The notes: generated from the letters alone by a model not told the origin. 64,000 nt of DNA from Nannochloropsis oceanica (GCA_004519485.1 CP038116.1:682001-746000); one strand, 5' to 3'; shown: positions 1 through 11,509, counted from the stretch's first letter. Made by a program: numbers and translations.

Positions 1-82
1 GAAGTTACGTTCTGTGCTTCTCCCCGTCCCACTCATGCCTTCCTCCCTCCCTCCCCTTTCCCCTTGCCACCTTTCCCCGCAG

Positions 83-2667
83 CCTACACCAGCGTGAGCA
101 CCCTGCCAGAGGAATACAGGTCCATCCGCGAGATGGTTCGATCGTTCGCAGACACAGAATTGGTTCCTAATGCCGCCAAGTGGGATCAAGAGCACACTTT
201 TCCGGCTGACCAGGTGGGTTTCTAGCTGCTATGTATTTCCTGCTTTCGAGGCCTCCCTCCCTCCCTCCCTCCCTCCCTTCCGAGAGCCGTATACTTGACC
301 GCTCTATCCTTCCTCCCTTCCTCCCTCCCTTCCCCTAGATCAAAGCCATTGGCGAGATGGGTCTTATGGGTGTGTCGGTGCCCGAGGAGTACGGAGGGGC
401 AGGGATGGACTACATGGCCTATGCCATCGCGATTGAAGAGCTCAGCCGCGGTTGCGCGTCCACGGGGGTACGTTCTTCCCTCCCTCCCTCCCTTCCTCCC
501 TCCCTTCCTTCCTTCCTCCTCCACTGCTTTCCTCTTTTTTGTCGCTTGCCGAGTCCTCCTCACTTACTCCGTGATCCCTCCCTCCCGCCCTCCCTCCCGC
601 CCTCCCTCCCTCCCTCCCTCCCTCCCTCAGGTCATCGCCAGCGTGAACAACTCGCTGTACTGCGGCCCCATTGAGGCGTTCGGCACAGAGGCTCAGAAGA
701 AGGAGTGGTAAGTCCAAATTATCCCTCGCTTCCTCTATCCCTCCTTCCCTCCCTCCCTCCAACCTTCCCTCCCTCCCTCACCCCCTCCCTCCGTAGGCTG
801 GCCCCCTACGCCTCTGGTGCCAATGTCGGTTGCTTTGGTCTGTCGGAGCCGGGGAATGGGAGCGATGCCGGCGCTGCCTCCACCACGGCAGTATTACACG
901 GAGATGAGTACATTCTGAACGGAAGCAAGGCCTGGATTACCAACGCCCACGAGGCGAGCGCGGCCATCGTCTTTGCCACCACTGATAAAAGCCTGAAGCA
1001 TAAAGGTAGGTAGGCGGTTTTTTTCCTTCCTCCCTCCCTCCCTCCCTCCCTCCCTCCCTCCCACTATCCTTCAGGCATCGGAGCGTTTCTGGTAATAACC
1101 CCGGTCCTCCCTCCCTCCCTCCTTCAATCCCTCAGGTATCTCCGCCTTCATCGTTCCTCGGGACACCCCCGGCTTCACGGTGGGAAAGAAGGAGGACAAG
1201 CTGGGCATTCGCGCCTCTTCCACGGCTACCCTCACCTTCGAAGATGTCAAGGTTCCCAAGGCAAGCCTTCCCTCCCTCCCTCCCTCCCTCCCTCCCTCCC
1301 TCCCTCCATCCATCCTTGTGTTGTTCTTCTTTCCTTGTCCATGACTCCATCGAGCTCGAGCTCTCAGTGCTTATTCCCCTCCCTTCCACTCCCTCCCTCC
1401 CCCTCCCTCCCTCCCTCCCTCCCTCCCTTCTTCCCTCCTATGGTTGCTCTCGACAGCGGTCGTATCACATCTCATGGTCAATGCTCACACCCCACCCTCC
1501 CTCCCTCCCTCCCTCCCTCCCTCCAGGCTAACCTGCTGGGGGCCTCGGGCATGGGCTTCCGTATTGCGATGGTCACCCTCGACAGTGGCCGTATTGGGAT
1601 CGCGGCCCAAGCCCTCGGCATCGCACAGGCAGCTCTTGAGGTATGCAGCCCTCCCTCCCTCCTTCCCTTCCTCCCTCCCTCCCTCCCGTGTTTCTCGGTA
1701 GTGGTGATGGATGACAGGCACAGCCCGAGACGTGAGCCGTCAGGGGCCCTTGTCGGAGAAAGAAAAAGAAGAAGGGAGGGAGGGAGGGGACGCTCAGGGA
1801 AGGCCGTCTGAGTCGAAATCGGACCCAACGATTACTGAGTTCCGATCTCACCCCCCCCCCTCCCTCCCTCCCTCCCTCCCTCCCTCCAGTGTGCCGTCAA
1901 ATACTCCAAGGACCGCAAGGCCTTCGGGCAGCCCATCTCTAAAATGTATGCCATCCAACTTAAACTCTCCCAAATGGCCAGCGCCCTCGGTACGTCCTCC
2001 CTCCCTCCCTCCTTCCCACCCTCCCACGCCCCCCTTCCCTCTCCCTCCGTTTTCTCTCATGTTATCGTCTCGTCCTCCCCTCCCTCCCTCCCTCCCTCCC
2101 TTCCTCCCTTCCCAGAGAGTGCCCGCCTCTTGACATGGCGTGCGGCTCAACTCAAGGACGCGGGCGAGGATTACGTGAAGGAGGTACGCCGCCCCTCCCT
2201 CCCTCCCTTTCTCCCTCCCTCCTCCCCTCCCTTCCTCCCTCCCGCCTTCCTCCCACCTGCCTGGAACCTTCCGGATAGCAGGAAATGACGCTCCTTCCTC
2301 CCAACCCCCCCTCCCTTCCTCCCCCCCCCCACCCTCCTGTAGGCGGCCATGGCCAAGCTCCAGGCGTCCGAGGCCTCCACGATGGTGGCCCATCAGGCGA
2401 TTCAAGTGCTGGGAGGTATGGGTTATGTCAGCGATATGCCCGCCGAGCGGCATTACCGCGATGCCCGCATCACTGGTGCGTCCCCTCCCTCCCTCCCTTG
2501 CATGAGGGCGTCTCGTCGTTCCTTCGGCTTTACACAGCTCCTTCGTTTTCGCTCACCTACACTACTCTGCCCTCCCTCTCTCCCTCCCTCTCGCAGAGAT
2601 TTATGAGGGTACGTCCGAGGTGCAGCATTTGGTCATTGCCGGGAAGATCCTCAAGGAGTACGAGTAG
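83..2667 (+). CDS. Short/branched-chain acyl-CoA dehydrogenase (5' partial)
   Basis: FAD-dependent alpha,beta-dehydrogenation of short acyl-CoAs in mitochondrial beta-oxidation, passing electrons to ETF. Ten exons are visible: 83-213, 339-467, 631-707, 797-1005, 1136-1260, 1527-1640, 1890-1989, 2116-2183, 2343-2475, 2597-2667. Phases match at every junction, giving about 384 residues; the family is about 410, so only the targeting peptide and extreme N-terminus lie outside the window. Family motifs in order: [10 protein letters not shown] near the N-domain, [15 protein letters not shown] (flavin/substrate region), [27 protein letters not shown], and the C-terminal [10 protein letters not shown], whose Glu before GTS is the usual catalytic base. 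The intron at 1261-1526 starts with GC (GCAAGC) instead of GT. The introns at 1006-1135 and 1261-1526 contain decayed copies of the following exon (listed separately). A butyryl-CoA or 2-methylbutyryl-CoA preference cannot be told from sequence alone. Confidence 0.93.
1076..1107 (+). repeat. Decayed copy of an exon start inside ACAD intron 4
   Basis: Just after a cttcag acceptor-like site, the intron reads [10 protein letters not shown] in the same phase as the real exon that starts at 1136 and reads [13 protein letters not shown]. Joining it as an extra exon would break the downstream phase, so it looks like a relic or a mutually exclusive exon start rather than a used one. Confidence 0.5.
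1440..1480 (+). repeat. Decayed copy of part of the next exon inside ACAD intron 5
   Basis: The intron holds a 27-nt stretch translating M-V-A-L-D-S-G-R-I. The real exon at 1527-1640 contains M-V-T-L-D-S-G-R-I. About 21 of 27 bases match and most differences are at third codon positions, which argues against chance. Confidence 0.6.
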
Positions 2668-3158
2668 GGAGGGAGGAAGGGAGGGAGGGAGGGGGAGGGA
2701 GGCTGTATAGGTGCGGATAGCAGCAGATCGGAGAGAGTACTGATTGGGATTGGGGAGGGAGGGAGGGAGGGAGGGAGGGAGAGGCTGAGGGTTATTCCTC
2801 ATTTTTGACACAGGAAAGTTTTTGAGTGATGCACCGACAAAGACGTAAAAAAGGAGATGGAAATTTAGGAGCAAAGAGGAAAAAGAAGAAGGAAGAGGAG
2901 GGGAAGGAGGAGAGAAGTCGGCTATCGGTGGTTTTGTTCATCTTCGAAGTATTTCCAATTTCGGGCTTTTGGATTCTCCCTCATTTACAGCATCTCACTA
3001 TACACACCAAGGCCCTCCTCCACCCCTCTCTCCTTCCCTCCCTCCTTCCCTCCCCTCCTTCCTTCCCTCCTACGCCATCCTCGCTTGTTCAGTTATTTTA
3101 AGCTTCCGGGTCTATGCCCTCCCTCCCTCCCTCCCTCCTTCCCTCCCTCCCTCATTCC

Positions 3159-3169
3159 CTACTCCGTCT

Positions 3170-3208
<39 letters not shown>

Positions 3209-5617
3209 GGGCTTGGAGCTTCCACAGAGGAGCCATCAAAGTGCCCACGGCGGCCGAGGCCCAGGTCTGAGTGCCCTGAGGGAGGGTAGGAGGAAGGGAG
3301 GAAAGGGAAAGGAGGGCAGGTGTTGAAAAGAAAACGTCAACTTACTTTTGATAAAGCACTTCATTCCTGTAGGCATCCACAAAAGAGGGAGGGAGGGAGG
3401 GAGGGAGGGAGGGAGGGAGAAAGGGAGGAAGGGGCTTACTTCTGGATGGTCGTAGAAAGGCACCTTTTTTGCCCAGAGTTTGAAGGCCTGTGACCATTTT
3501 TAAAAATTTAAATTACAAAAACGTTCTAGAAATCAGTACGTTGCCCCCCTCCCTGCTGTGCTAATCCTCCCCTTCCTCCGTCCGTCCCTCCCTCCCTCCC
3601 TCCCTGCCTGCCTACCTGGAAATGGATTAGAAATTGGACTGCCCAGGTGATGAGGGGGAAACGGAGGACGCACCAGGCGAAGGAGAGGAGGGAGAATGGG
3701 CGATGATCCATGGAGAAGTGGGCCGTGAAATAGCTGGGAAGGGAGGGAGGAAGGGAGGGAGGAAGGGAGGGAGGAAGGGAGGGAGGGAGGGAAGGAGGAA
3801 GGGACGGAGGAAGGGAGGGAGGGAAGGATAAGGCGAATGGTAGATAGCAGGGTCATGGTAGAAGCGAGAGAGCAAAAGCCAACGGGGGTAGGGACAAAAC
3901 CACACACAAGCCTGGGCAAGGAGAGGAGAACATCAAGAGGGAAGGAAAGAAAACAAAATCGCGCAGATGGCCGCGGAAGGAGGAAAAGAGGGCAAGAGGT
4001 ATAATTATGGTATATCCCGACGCACCCCCCCCCCCTGCCTCTAGAGCGCGAGGCAGGGAGGGAATAAAAGGGCGCGAGGAGTAAGAGTCTGCTATGGCAC
4101 ATGGGATGAGCCTTCCGGGTACGGTCGAACCAATTGCGAGTAGGCGAGCCCGGGAGGACAAACATTAATGTGCTGCTGCCGCTGCTGCCGCTGCTGCTAC
4201 AACATGGGAAATAAAAATCCTCCAAAGTCTCTCCCGGATTTCGGAAGAGACAAGGAAGAGAGAGAACACTTAGGTTCACACATACCCGGATCCACGTCAG
4301 GCAGGAGACATGCACACACACACACACACACACTATATACCAGGAAGGCAGGAGAGAGAGAACACTTAGGTTCACACATACCCGGATCCAGGTACCCCTC
4401 CCTCCTTCCCTCCCTCCCTCCATCCACCTATCCCTCCTTCCCTCCCTCCAATGCCCCTACCGTTCCCTGCTCTCCTTCTTGAGCATGTGCGTCGTCACCC
4501 ACATCCCAGTGCCTGCCCCTCCCTCCCTCCCTTTCTTCCTTCCTCCCTCCCTCGGCCCCACAAACTCCCAATCGTAGATATGGGCCATGTCCATAAACGG
4601 CGAGACATGAAACGTCTTTTCGAACACGTAGTTCCACACCTCTTCCTCCTTCCCGCCTTCGTCATCCTCCCCTCCGTCCTTCATTTTCTGTCTTTTCCTC
4701 CATTTTTTCACGGCGGAGACATTGGCCGCGTGCGGGCTGAGGACGTAGCAGTGCATCTCATTCCAAGGGGTGTTGCTTACCTCAGCCACGACTGTCTCAA
4801 GATGCTGGCCCTGGAAGGGGAAAGGGAGGGAAGAAAAATGGTAAGTACAGTCCAACGATCAAGTCTGTCTGTCCTTCCCTCTCTCTCTCCCGCCCTCCCT
4901 CCCTCCCTCGTTCCGTACCTCTTCATCCCACACATAGTAAAAACTGACCGGGTTGAATGTATAACCCATGTATCTTAAATGTGTCAAAAGGCAAATTTTA
5001 CCCTTAGGCCGCTTGCCTGTTTCTTTCTCCACCAACCGCCGCACCCTTTCTACCAGTGGTAGAGGCACGAGTGGTCGCTGCTGCCCTCCCTCCTTCCCTC
5101 CCTCCTTGGGCGGGGAAGAAGAGGAGTTGGAAGGGAGCGAGGATGAAGCGTACTGGATGGGGATATCTTTCAAGTGGTCGGCTTCATGGAAGTGGGCGAG
5201 GGCGGGAAGGAGGGAGGGGGCGGCAAGGGTCGAGAAGGAAGCGAGAGGCCACAGTCCACTGAAGGTCTGAGGGAGGTGGTCTGGAAGGAGGAAGGAGGGA
5301 GAAAGAAAGTCGGGGTGTTGAGGGGAGGAGATGAGGACACATTTCTCCCCTGTGATTACCTTCTTACCGAGGTCCAAATACGTGTAAAAGAGGCCGTATC
5401 CGAACTTGTGGATGGTCGGGAGGAAGCGCACGTGCCAGACTCGCCCAACATACAGGCAGGACAATCCGAGGTTGCGACGGGCGTGGGAAGGGCGCAGAGA
5501 CAGGAGTCCAGCCACGCAGAACAGAAGAAAGGGCAGAGTCAAAAATGTGTGCATGAGGAGGAGGGGTAGAGATTGGGGAAGGGCATGGAGGAGGGTTGAG
5601 GAGGAGGGGAGCCTCAT
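3159..5617 (-). CDS. DUF1365 family protein
   Basis: Function unknown; DUF1365 proteins are widespread in bacteria and eukaryotes and are sometimes linked to cyclopropane-fatty-acid synthase-like genes. Five exons on the minus strand (5617-4919, 4810-4461, 3733-3616, 3487-3440, 3266-3159) give phase-matched junctions and 440 residues ending in a stop. Residues about 15-45 are hydrophobic (possible signal or anchor). Family blocks in order: LYVGRVWHVRFLPTIHKF, FYTYLDLGKK, LRYMGYTFNPVSFYYVWDE, VVAEVSNTPWNEMHCYVL, KTFHVSPFMDM, YFTAHFSMDHRP, RFPLITWAVQFLIHFQ and FKLWAKKVPFYDHPE. The C-terminus carries 11 consecutive Gln encoded by a CAG run (3171-3205). Exon 2 includes an in-frame Gly/Arg-rich stretch that may be coding or an unrecognised intron. 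The large intron 4460-3734 contains a duplicated 40-bp segment. It shares a short upstream region with the tRNA-ribosyltransferase gene. Confidence 0.85.
4252..4396. repeat. Direct duplication (about 40 bp) flanking a CA microsatellite
   Basis: Two near-identical copies of a block containing acttaggttcacacatac (about 4256-4297 and 4351-4393) flank a short (CA)n tract within the third intron of the DUF1365 gene. No transposon ends or coding capacity are seen. Confidence 0.8.
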
Positions 5618-5773
5618 GATGGTGCCGTGTCGGTCTTCGCCTCAGCCCTGCCTGCCCGTCTCTGTGATGGGGGGGCGCTCTCTGTAGTTGGACATTGTAC
5701 AGGGGATACGGGTTAACGCCTTCTATTTTTCGGGGACGTGGAAGTAAAGGGCGGACATTCAGTATATGCATGG
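5618..5773. promoter_or_regulatory. Shared upstream region of two divergent genes
   Basis: About 156 bp separate the ATG of the DUF1365 gene (minus) and the first in-frame ATG of the tRNA-ribosyltransferase gene (plus). Both promoters and 5' UTRs must fit here or overlap the genes. I see no clear TATA box. Confidence 0.4.
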
Positions 5774-7396
5774 ATGTGTTGTTATATGTTTTGGAGGGCT
5801 GCGGCTCGTGGCCGTTGGTTGAAGAGATGTGTCGGGAGAAGCGTTGACCTCCTCCCTCGCTCTCTGGGCGCTAACCCATACAATCATTTTACTTATTGTC
5901 AACACATCACACAGGCAGTCACCACCAGCAGCACTAGCATCAGCATCAGTTCCTGCAGAAGCCGGCCTCGTTGGAACCCTCCTCCCGCCTCTGCTTCCAC
6001 CACTACTTTTCGCATCCTCCTACCCACCACCATCCCTGGCCTCATGCCCGACGAGACCGAAGTGTCACCACCCCCACCAATTTCCGCACCACCTCTCGTC
6101 GAGGAAGGTATCCCGCCCACATTCACGGCGGCCTCCCCTGCCCTCTGCTTTCACATCCACGCTCGATGGCGACGCGCAAGGGCCGCCACCGTCCACTTGC
6201 CCCACGGTCCCCTCGCGACGCCTGTCTTCATGCCCGTGGGCACCAAGGGCACAATTAAAGGCATCCCAACCGAACAATTACTCCATCCAGAACTTTCTCC
6301 TCAGATTATTCTGGGGAACACATACCACCTCGCCTTGCAGCCGGGGACGGACCTGCTGGAGGAAATGGGGGGCTTGCACAAATTTATGAACTGGCCTCGC
6401 AACCTCCTCACCGACTCGGGAGGATTCCAGATGGTCTCCCTCTTGGCCTTGGCCGAGATCACGGAGGAAGGTGTGACGTTTCAAAGCCCTATCGATGGGA
6501 CGCAGATGCTGCTGACGCCTGAGATGTCCATTGCGCACCAAAACCGGATAGGGTCCGATATAATGATGCAGCTTGACGATGTCGTGTCTTCTGTCACTGA
6601 GAACGACGACCGCTTCCGTGAAGCCACCGCGCGATCCATCCGGTGGTTAGATCGGTGCATACAAGCACACTCTCGACCGCAAGAACAGAATCTGTTCGGC
6701 ATCATTCAGGGGGGGTTGGATACTTCCCCGGGCGGATTGCGGGAAGGGTGCCTGCGCGAAATGATCGCCCGCGACTGTCCAGGTTACGCGATTGGGGGTC
6801 TAGCGGGTGGAGAGAGCAAGGAAGCATTTTGGAAGGTGGTGGCACAGTCTGCCGCGGGTTTACCCGAGGGGAAACCGAGGTATTTGATGGGTGTCGGCTA
6901 TCCGCTAGACTTGGTGGTGTGCACGGCGTTGGGCGTGGATATGTATGACTGTGTCTACCCCACTCGCACGGCCAGATTTGGCGTCGCGCTTGTTGGAACG
7001 GGGGTTTTGAAGCTTAAGAACAACGCATGTGGGAATGAGACGGGCAAACCTATCGAAGAGGGGTGTCAGTGCATGACGTGCAAGAACTACTCGCGCGCAG
7101 CGATACACCGGTTGCTCAAGTCGGGAGCTCTGGGGTGTCAATTAGTCACGTACCACAACCTCGCTTACATGCTCGGATTGATGCGAAGAATGCGAAAGGC
7201 GATTATGGAGGGAGGAGACGCTTTTCCTAGCTTTGTATTGGCGTTTTTGAAAGCTCACTATTCTGGTGAGATTGCTGGGAAGAAAGGAGAAAAAGTAGAT
7301 GTGACAGTGCCTGAGTGGGTGAGGGAAGCGCTGGGTGTAGCGGGCATTGAAGTGCCACAGACATTTCAGAGTGAGGGAGAAATTGAAAAAGATTAG
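5774..7396 (+). CDS. QTRT1: Queuine tRNA-ribosyltransferase catalytic subunit
   Basis: Exchanges guanine-34 for queuine in the anticodon of tRNA-Asp, -Asn, -His and -Tyr. It appears intronless. From the first ATG (5774) it would be 540 residues; the conserved core begins at the [16 protein letters not shown] region and the first ~100 residues are not conserved, so they may be a targeting peptide, or the true start may be the later ATG at 6044. Core motifs: [25 protein letters not shown] (general-base Asp), [23 protein letters not shown], and [15 protein letters not shown], whose Asp is the covalent nucleophile. The zinc site is [11 protein letters not shown] followed by a His in LVTYHNL. The eukaryotic enzyme works with a QTRT2 partner not present in this window. 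Confidence 0.93.
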   Translation: MCCYMFWRAAARGRWLKRCVGRSVDLLPRSLGANPYNHFTYCQHITQAVTTSSTSISISSCRSRPRWNPPPASASTTTFRILLPTTIPGLMPDETEVSPPPPISAPPLVEEGIPPTFTAASPALCFHIHARWRRARAATVHLPHGPLATPVFMPVGTKGTIKGIPTEQLLHPELSPQIILGNTYHLALQPGTDLLEEMGGLHKFMNWPRNLLTDSGGFQMVSLLALAEITEEGVTFQSPIDGTQMLLTPEMSIAHQNRIGSDIMMQLDDVVSSVTENDDRFREATARSIRWLDRCIQAHSRPQEQNLFGIIQGGLDTSPGGLREGCLREMIARDCPGYAIGGLAGGESKEAFWKVVAQSAAGLPEGKPRYLMGVGYPLDLVVCTALGVDMYDCVYPTRTARFGVALVGTGVLKLKNNACGNETGKPIEEGCQCMTCKNYSRAAIHRLLKSGALGCQLVTYHNLAYMLGLMRRMRKAIMEGGDAFPSFVLAFLKAHYSGEIAGKKGEKVDVTVPEWVREALGVAGIEVPQTFQSEGEIEKD

Positions 7397-7885
7397 CCGG
7401 GAGCAATGTACATGCCATGTAAAAGAATGTATTAAAGTGCCAAGCATTGCTATTAAGGAGGTTTTGGCAGAAAATATTTTATATATATCTGTGCGCAATA
7501 AAATCAAGCGCTCACAGGGCAACGAGGTTATTGTAATAGAGAGGAAAGCGAGCTATACAAATTGCTTTTGCAGCAAATTCTGATCGTGGAAGCGCCTTCG
7601 CGTAAGGACGGTATGGAGGAGGTTGGTAAATTGGGCGAGGCCGCGATTTAACCACTTTATTTTAGCCCGAGGTCTCTATGTCTCCGGTGTCTATGTATTT
7701 GCGCACCTTGTGTAGCTGTCTGTGTGTGAGGTTCTTGTCGAAAACACCACACAAATGCATCTCAGCCCTTCATTTGTCCTGACCCCCCACACCTCTGTTT
7801 TTGTTCGCCATCACGCCTGCATTCCAATCTAAGACCCTTCGGCTTGCCCCACCCGCCCTCTTAATTTAGCACAATAACAGCCACC
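7397..7885. other. Intergenic region between QTRT1 and COQ5
   Basis: About 490 bp with no supported gene. The part after 7397 is relatively AT-rich, as expected for a 3' UTR. The sequence before 7886 ends in a strong Kozak context (gccaccATGG). Confidence 0.6.
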
Positions 7886-8938
7886 ATGGCCAGCACGCTA
7901 TCAAGACGGACGGGCCGTGGTCTCCTCCTGCGCATCACGAGCAGCACCGGCACCAACAGTACCATCGGTAGCCTCCCTGTCCCTTCCTCCGCCGCCCCCA
8001 CGCAACCACAGGCGCATCGCCGCGCTCTTTCCTTCTCCTCCTCCTCCTCCTCCTCTTCTTCTTCCTCCTCCTCCTCGTCTCCCCCACGTCCCACCAATCC
8101 CACCAATGATGACAGCAACAACGGCAGTACCACCCACTTCGGCTTCAAGCAAGTCCCCGTCGATGAGAAAGAGAAGCTGGTCAAGGGCGTGTTCAACAGT
8201 GTGGCCAGCAAATACGATATGATGAATGACCTTATGTCCGGGGGCATGCATCGGCTTTGGAAAGACGATTTCGTCCAGATGGCTGGCCTGTCCGCCGTCC
8301 TCCGCACTAATGCCGGGGGAGACGGCATCCGTCTACTGGACGTCGCGGGTGGCACGGGGGACATTGCCTTTCGTCTGATGAAAAAGGCCCTCGAGACATA
8401 CCCTCCCCCCCACTCCACCCCTCCCCCCTCCATCACCATATTTGACATCAATGCCGAGATGCTCAAAGTCGGTCAAGTCCGTGCCAAGGAAAAAGTATTC
8501 CCGAATCTCCCTCAGGTTCACTCCAACCTGGAGTGGGTAGAGGGGAACGCGGAGGAGCTCCCTTTCCCTGACAATACTTTTGATCTTTACACCATCGCCT
8601 TTGGCCTCCGCAATGTCACCCGACGCGATAAAGCCCTAAGAGAAGCCTTCCGAGTCCTGAAGAAAGGCGGGCGGTTTATGTGTTTGGAGTTCTCGCACGT
8701 CTCCTTGCCATTGGCGAAAGAGGCTTACGACCTCTATTCATTCGAGGTTATCCCGCGCCTGGGACAGGCTGTCACGGGGGATGCGGAGTCCTATCGGTAC
8801 CTGGTCGAGTCCATCAGGCAATTCCCCAAGCAGGAAGAGCTGGTGAAGGAGATCGAGCAGGGGGGCTTCCAGAGCGTGGGCTACGTGAACTATACGCTGG
8901 GCAGCGTGGCGGTCCACAGCGGGTTCAAGTGGGTCTAG
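7886..8938 (+). CDS. COQ5: 2-methoxy-6-polyprenyl-benzoquinol C-methyltransferase
   Basis: SAM-dependent C-methylation step of ubiquinone synthesis, on the matrix face of the inner mitochondrial membrane in the CoQ synthome. Intronless, 350 residues. The first ~55 residues are rich in Arg/Ser/Thr and Ala with no acids, fitting a mitochondrial presequence, and are followed by about 20 Ser from a TCC/TCT run. Family blocks: FNSVASKYDMMNDLMSGG, LWKDDFV, LLDVAGGTGDIAFRLM (SAM motif I), ITIFDINAEMLKVGQ, LPFPDNTFDLYTIAFGLRN, FRVLKKGGRFMCLEFS, ESIRQFPKQEEL and a GSVAVHSGFKWV-type C-terminus. The Kozak context of the start is strong. Confidence 0.96.
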   Translation: MASTLSRRTGRGLLLRITSSTGTNSTIGSLPVPSSAAPTQPQAHRRALSFSSSSSSSSSSSSSSSPPRPTNPTNDDSNNGSTTHFGFKQVPVDEKEKLVKGVFNSVASKYDMMNDLMSGGMHRLWKDDFVQMAGLSAVLRTNAGGDGIRLLDVAGGTGDIAFRLMKKALETYPPPHSTPPPSITIFDINAEMLKVGQVRAKEKVFPNLPQVHSNLEWVEGNAEELPFPDNTFDLYTIAFGLRNVTRRDKALREAFRVLKKGGRFMCLEFSHVSLPLAKEAYDLYSFEVIPRLGQAVTGDAESYRYLVESIRQFPKQEELVKEIEQGGFQSVGYVNYTLGSVAVHSGFKWV

Positions 8939-9249
8939 GCCCTTCCTCCCTCCCTCCCTCCCTCCCTCCCTCCCTCCTTCCCTCCCTTCTTGCTTGCTTG
9001 CCTCGTAGAAGAGGGGGAAAGGAAGGGTGAAAGGAGGACGGGAGAGAAGGAAAGGAAAGAGAGATTGGAACAAAAAAAGCAACCGAAAGCAGGCCTTGTG
9101 GTGCATGTTTCTTGTTTTTTCCTCCTGTGTTCTGTACACGCCCCCTTCCTCCTTCTCCCTCTCCTCTTCGTCTTCGTCCTTCTCCCCCTCCTCTTCGTCT
9201 TCCTCGTCCTCCCCCTCCTCCCGTTTTCCCTCCACCCCCACACCTCCCA

Positions 9250-9691
9250 CTACTCCCCCATTACCTGAAAGGTCATCATCTCCCCACCCATCCCTCTCAA
9301 CAACCCTCCCACCTCCTCATCCTCCCCATCATCCTCCTCCTCCTCCTCTTGCCTTCCCTCCTCCCCTCCGTCCCTCCCCGTTTTGGATCGTTGCTGCCCA
9401 TGCATGCCGTTCCTTGAGTCCCACCTCGTACCACACGCCTCCCTCCCTCCCTCCCTCCCTCCCTCCCCCTCCCCCATCACCTCTTCCAAGGCTTTATACA
9501 AGGGAAACGCGGCCAATGGTGGCGGTATCTCCCCACTTAAAATACCTCCTACCGTCACGTCTTTCATTCCATAAAACTCTTGGTTTACCCTTTCCCGTGC
9601 CGTTAGTACAGACCCCTCCACTGACACCCCCATAAAAGCACCTCTGCTATGGCCGTAGCTGAACCCCGCTCCCAGCCTGCTCCTCCTCCTC

Positions 9692-9725
<34 letters not shown>

Positions 9726-10782
9726 AGTGGAGGTCAGTGGCGGCGGTGCGGCCCAGGGGACCGAGGGCGATCCCTAGCTCCGTCCCGAGAGAGATTTGTG
9801 CGCGGGTAGAGAAGGCATTGACGGCTTCTTGGGAAGAGAGGATGACGAGCAGATCCGTCTGAAGGAGGGGGGGAAGGGAGGGAAGAACGGAGGGAGGGTA
9901 AGAAGAACTGCACCCCAACAGCGGGGGTTCGACGTCTTAGGAAGAAGGGACACTTCAAACACTCAGAAATACACGTGAACACAAAGCTAAAAAATAACAA
10001 CATCTTTGATTCAAAACACGTACCACTTCCACTCCGAACGAAAATCCGTATCCCACTCCCGTGCACCCCAACGCCGACGGCGCCGACCACCTTACCCTCC
10101 CCCTCCTCCTCCTCCTCCTCCTCCTCCTTCCCTCCCTCCCTCCCCCCCCTTCCTCCTCCTCCTCCTCCTCGTCCTCTTCGTCATGCAACCGTGCAATCAC
10201 CAGCCCTGTCCCTATTCGAGCCGTGACAAACATGCCTGCCTTGACCACCGTCAGAAACGCCAGGCCCTTGGCTCCCCACAAGAGCTCTCCCGGAATGCTG
10301 TCTCTCCCTCCCAAGGCACTGTCTCCCGTAAAATTACACAGAGTGTAAGAGGCCTTTTTGATTTCTTCTCCCAGTGAGAATTGCACGGGATGATTGAAAT
10401 ATCTTGCCCAAGAGCGACGGTCAATGTGGAGGGCTTGTGTGGCTTTGCTGCTGGTGAGGCGGAGGGCAGGTTGGAGGGGGAGGAGGAGGGAGGCGCAAGT
10501 GTCGCAGACGCGCTGGGGCAAATAAGGATCGAGGTTAAGCGGGATAACGGCAGCGGCGGGGGTTTTGCGTGGACGGATTACGTCGGCGGGCGGGATGAAG
10601 AGTTTGTGTCGTGTGCATGCCAAGCAGAAGACGCGCCCGCAAGCCCGGCAGTGGTGCTTCCGACGGGCGAGGGAAGTGAATGGCGCTCGGCAGCCCCGAC
10701 AGCTTACGGCTTCCATATCGTGGATCCATCGCCGGTGTGGTGGTAGTGGTGCTGTGGGGATGTCTGCTGCCTGCTCCTTCAT
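9250..10782 (-). CDS. FYVE zinc finger + SYLF (Ysc84) domain protein
   Basis: Predicted phosphoinositide-binding adaptor acting on endosomal membranes. Two exons (10782-10024 and 9858-9250), phase 0 junction, 455 residues. FYVE hallmarks near the N-terminus: WIHDMEA (WxxD), RKHHCRACGRVFC and QRVCDTCA. The SYLF lipid-binding domain follows: IPGELLWGAKGLAFLTVV, KAGMFVTARIGTGLVIARL, then after a low-complexity insert GYGFSFGVEVTDLLVIL, AFSTRAQISLGTELGIALG, FSYGHSRGAFMGVSVEGS and VNQEFYG. The insert is a poly-Glu/poly-Arg stretch from purine repeats. Proteins combining FYVE and SYLF are known in plants and protists, so the architecture itself is not new. The acidic C-terminal tail from GREGG onward may contain an unrecognised intron. 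Confidence 0.9.
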
Positions 10783-11509
10783 GGCTGTGTGTGTGGTGTA
10801 GGTACGTAAGTTGAGGGCGTACTAGTACGTCTCCTTGGAACTTGGCGTCGGTCCTTGCCTCTTCCAAGGCTCCTTGCACTCTGGACACACGTGGCTGCCC
10901 CTCGATCTAGTTGTAATGCGTATTACAATGAAGATATCCTCCTAAACTTGCGTCAAACGGGCACACTGTAGCTTGTAAATGTGCCATTGATCGAGTGTTC
11001 CTCGAAAAAGGATTCAACCTCGAGCAGTACCCTCAGGATCTCGATTCGGGTCTCCTCTGGCCCTTGTGAAAACCCACCTCGAAGGCATTTTCCACCGACC
11101 CTCCACAAATACCTCGCTTCTTCCTGCGATACTCTGATTACTACATTACTCAGCGCAAGACGAAATAGTGCTCGACATTTCCTAGCAACAATTTACTGTG
11201 TGACGTTGCAGCTGGCATGAACCAGGCGCACCGTGGCGGCAATAATATAAGAGGCGGGGACATGTGGGACATGGCTTGATGATAGTTTGGATCTGTGGGT
11301 ACGCCTTTCGGTACCTGCTTTACACGCGGAGGAAAGATGTAGGCCATAATTGCTGCCTCCAAAACTATATTTTTTTATCCAACCAAGGTACTATGTGATA
11401 TGTGATATGAAAGAAGCAAACTTGAAATAAAGCAAGATAAATATGTGCATGCAATCTTCGTATGTTTTGGGCCTTGTATTACATTTAATTGTCTCGCGTG
11501 CGCCCTTTC
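10783..11509. other. Intergenic region
   Basis: About 730 bp between the start of the FYVE-SYLF gene and the stop of the next minus-strand gene. It is largely free of CCCT repeats. The short open frame at 10981-11220 has no recognisable features and I do not support it. Confidence 0.5.

Noticed and set aside
222-762. Long open frames rich in SLPP, GREGG or PSLP on both strands, here and throughout the window
   Set aside because: A (CCCT)n or (GGGA)n repeat has no stop codon in any frame, so such frames arise automatically. Most overlap introns of the real genes.
5774-8938. Bacterial contamination, because QTRT1 and COQ5 are intronless
   Set aside because: Both have eukaryotic-type features (Kozak context, presequence, poly-Ser run) and sit within the same contig between spliced genes.
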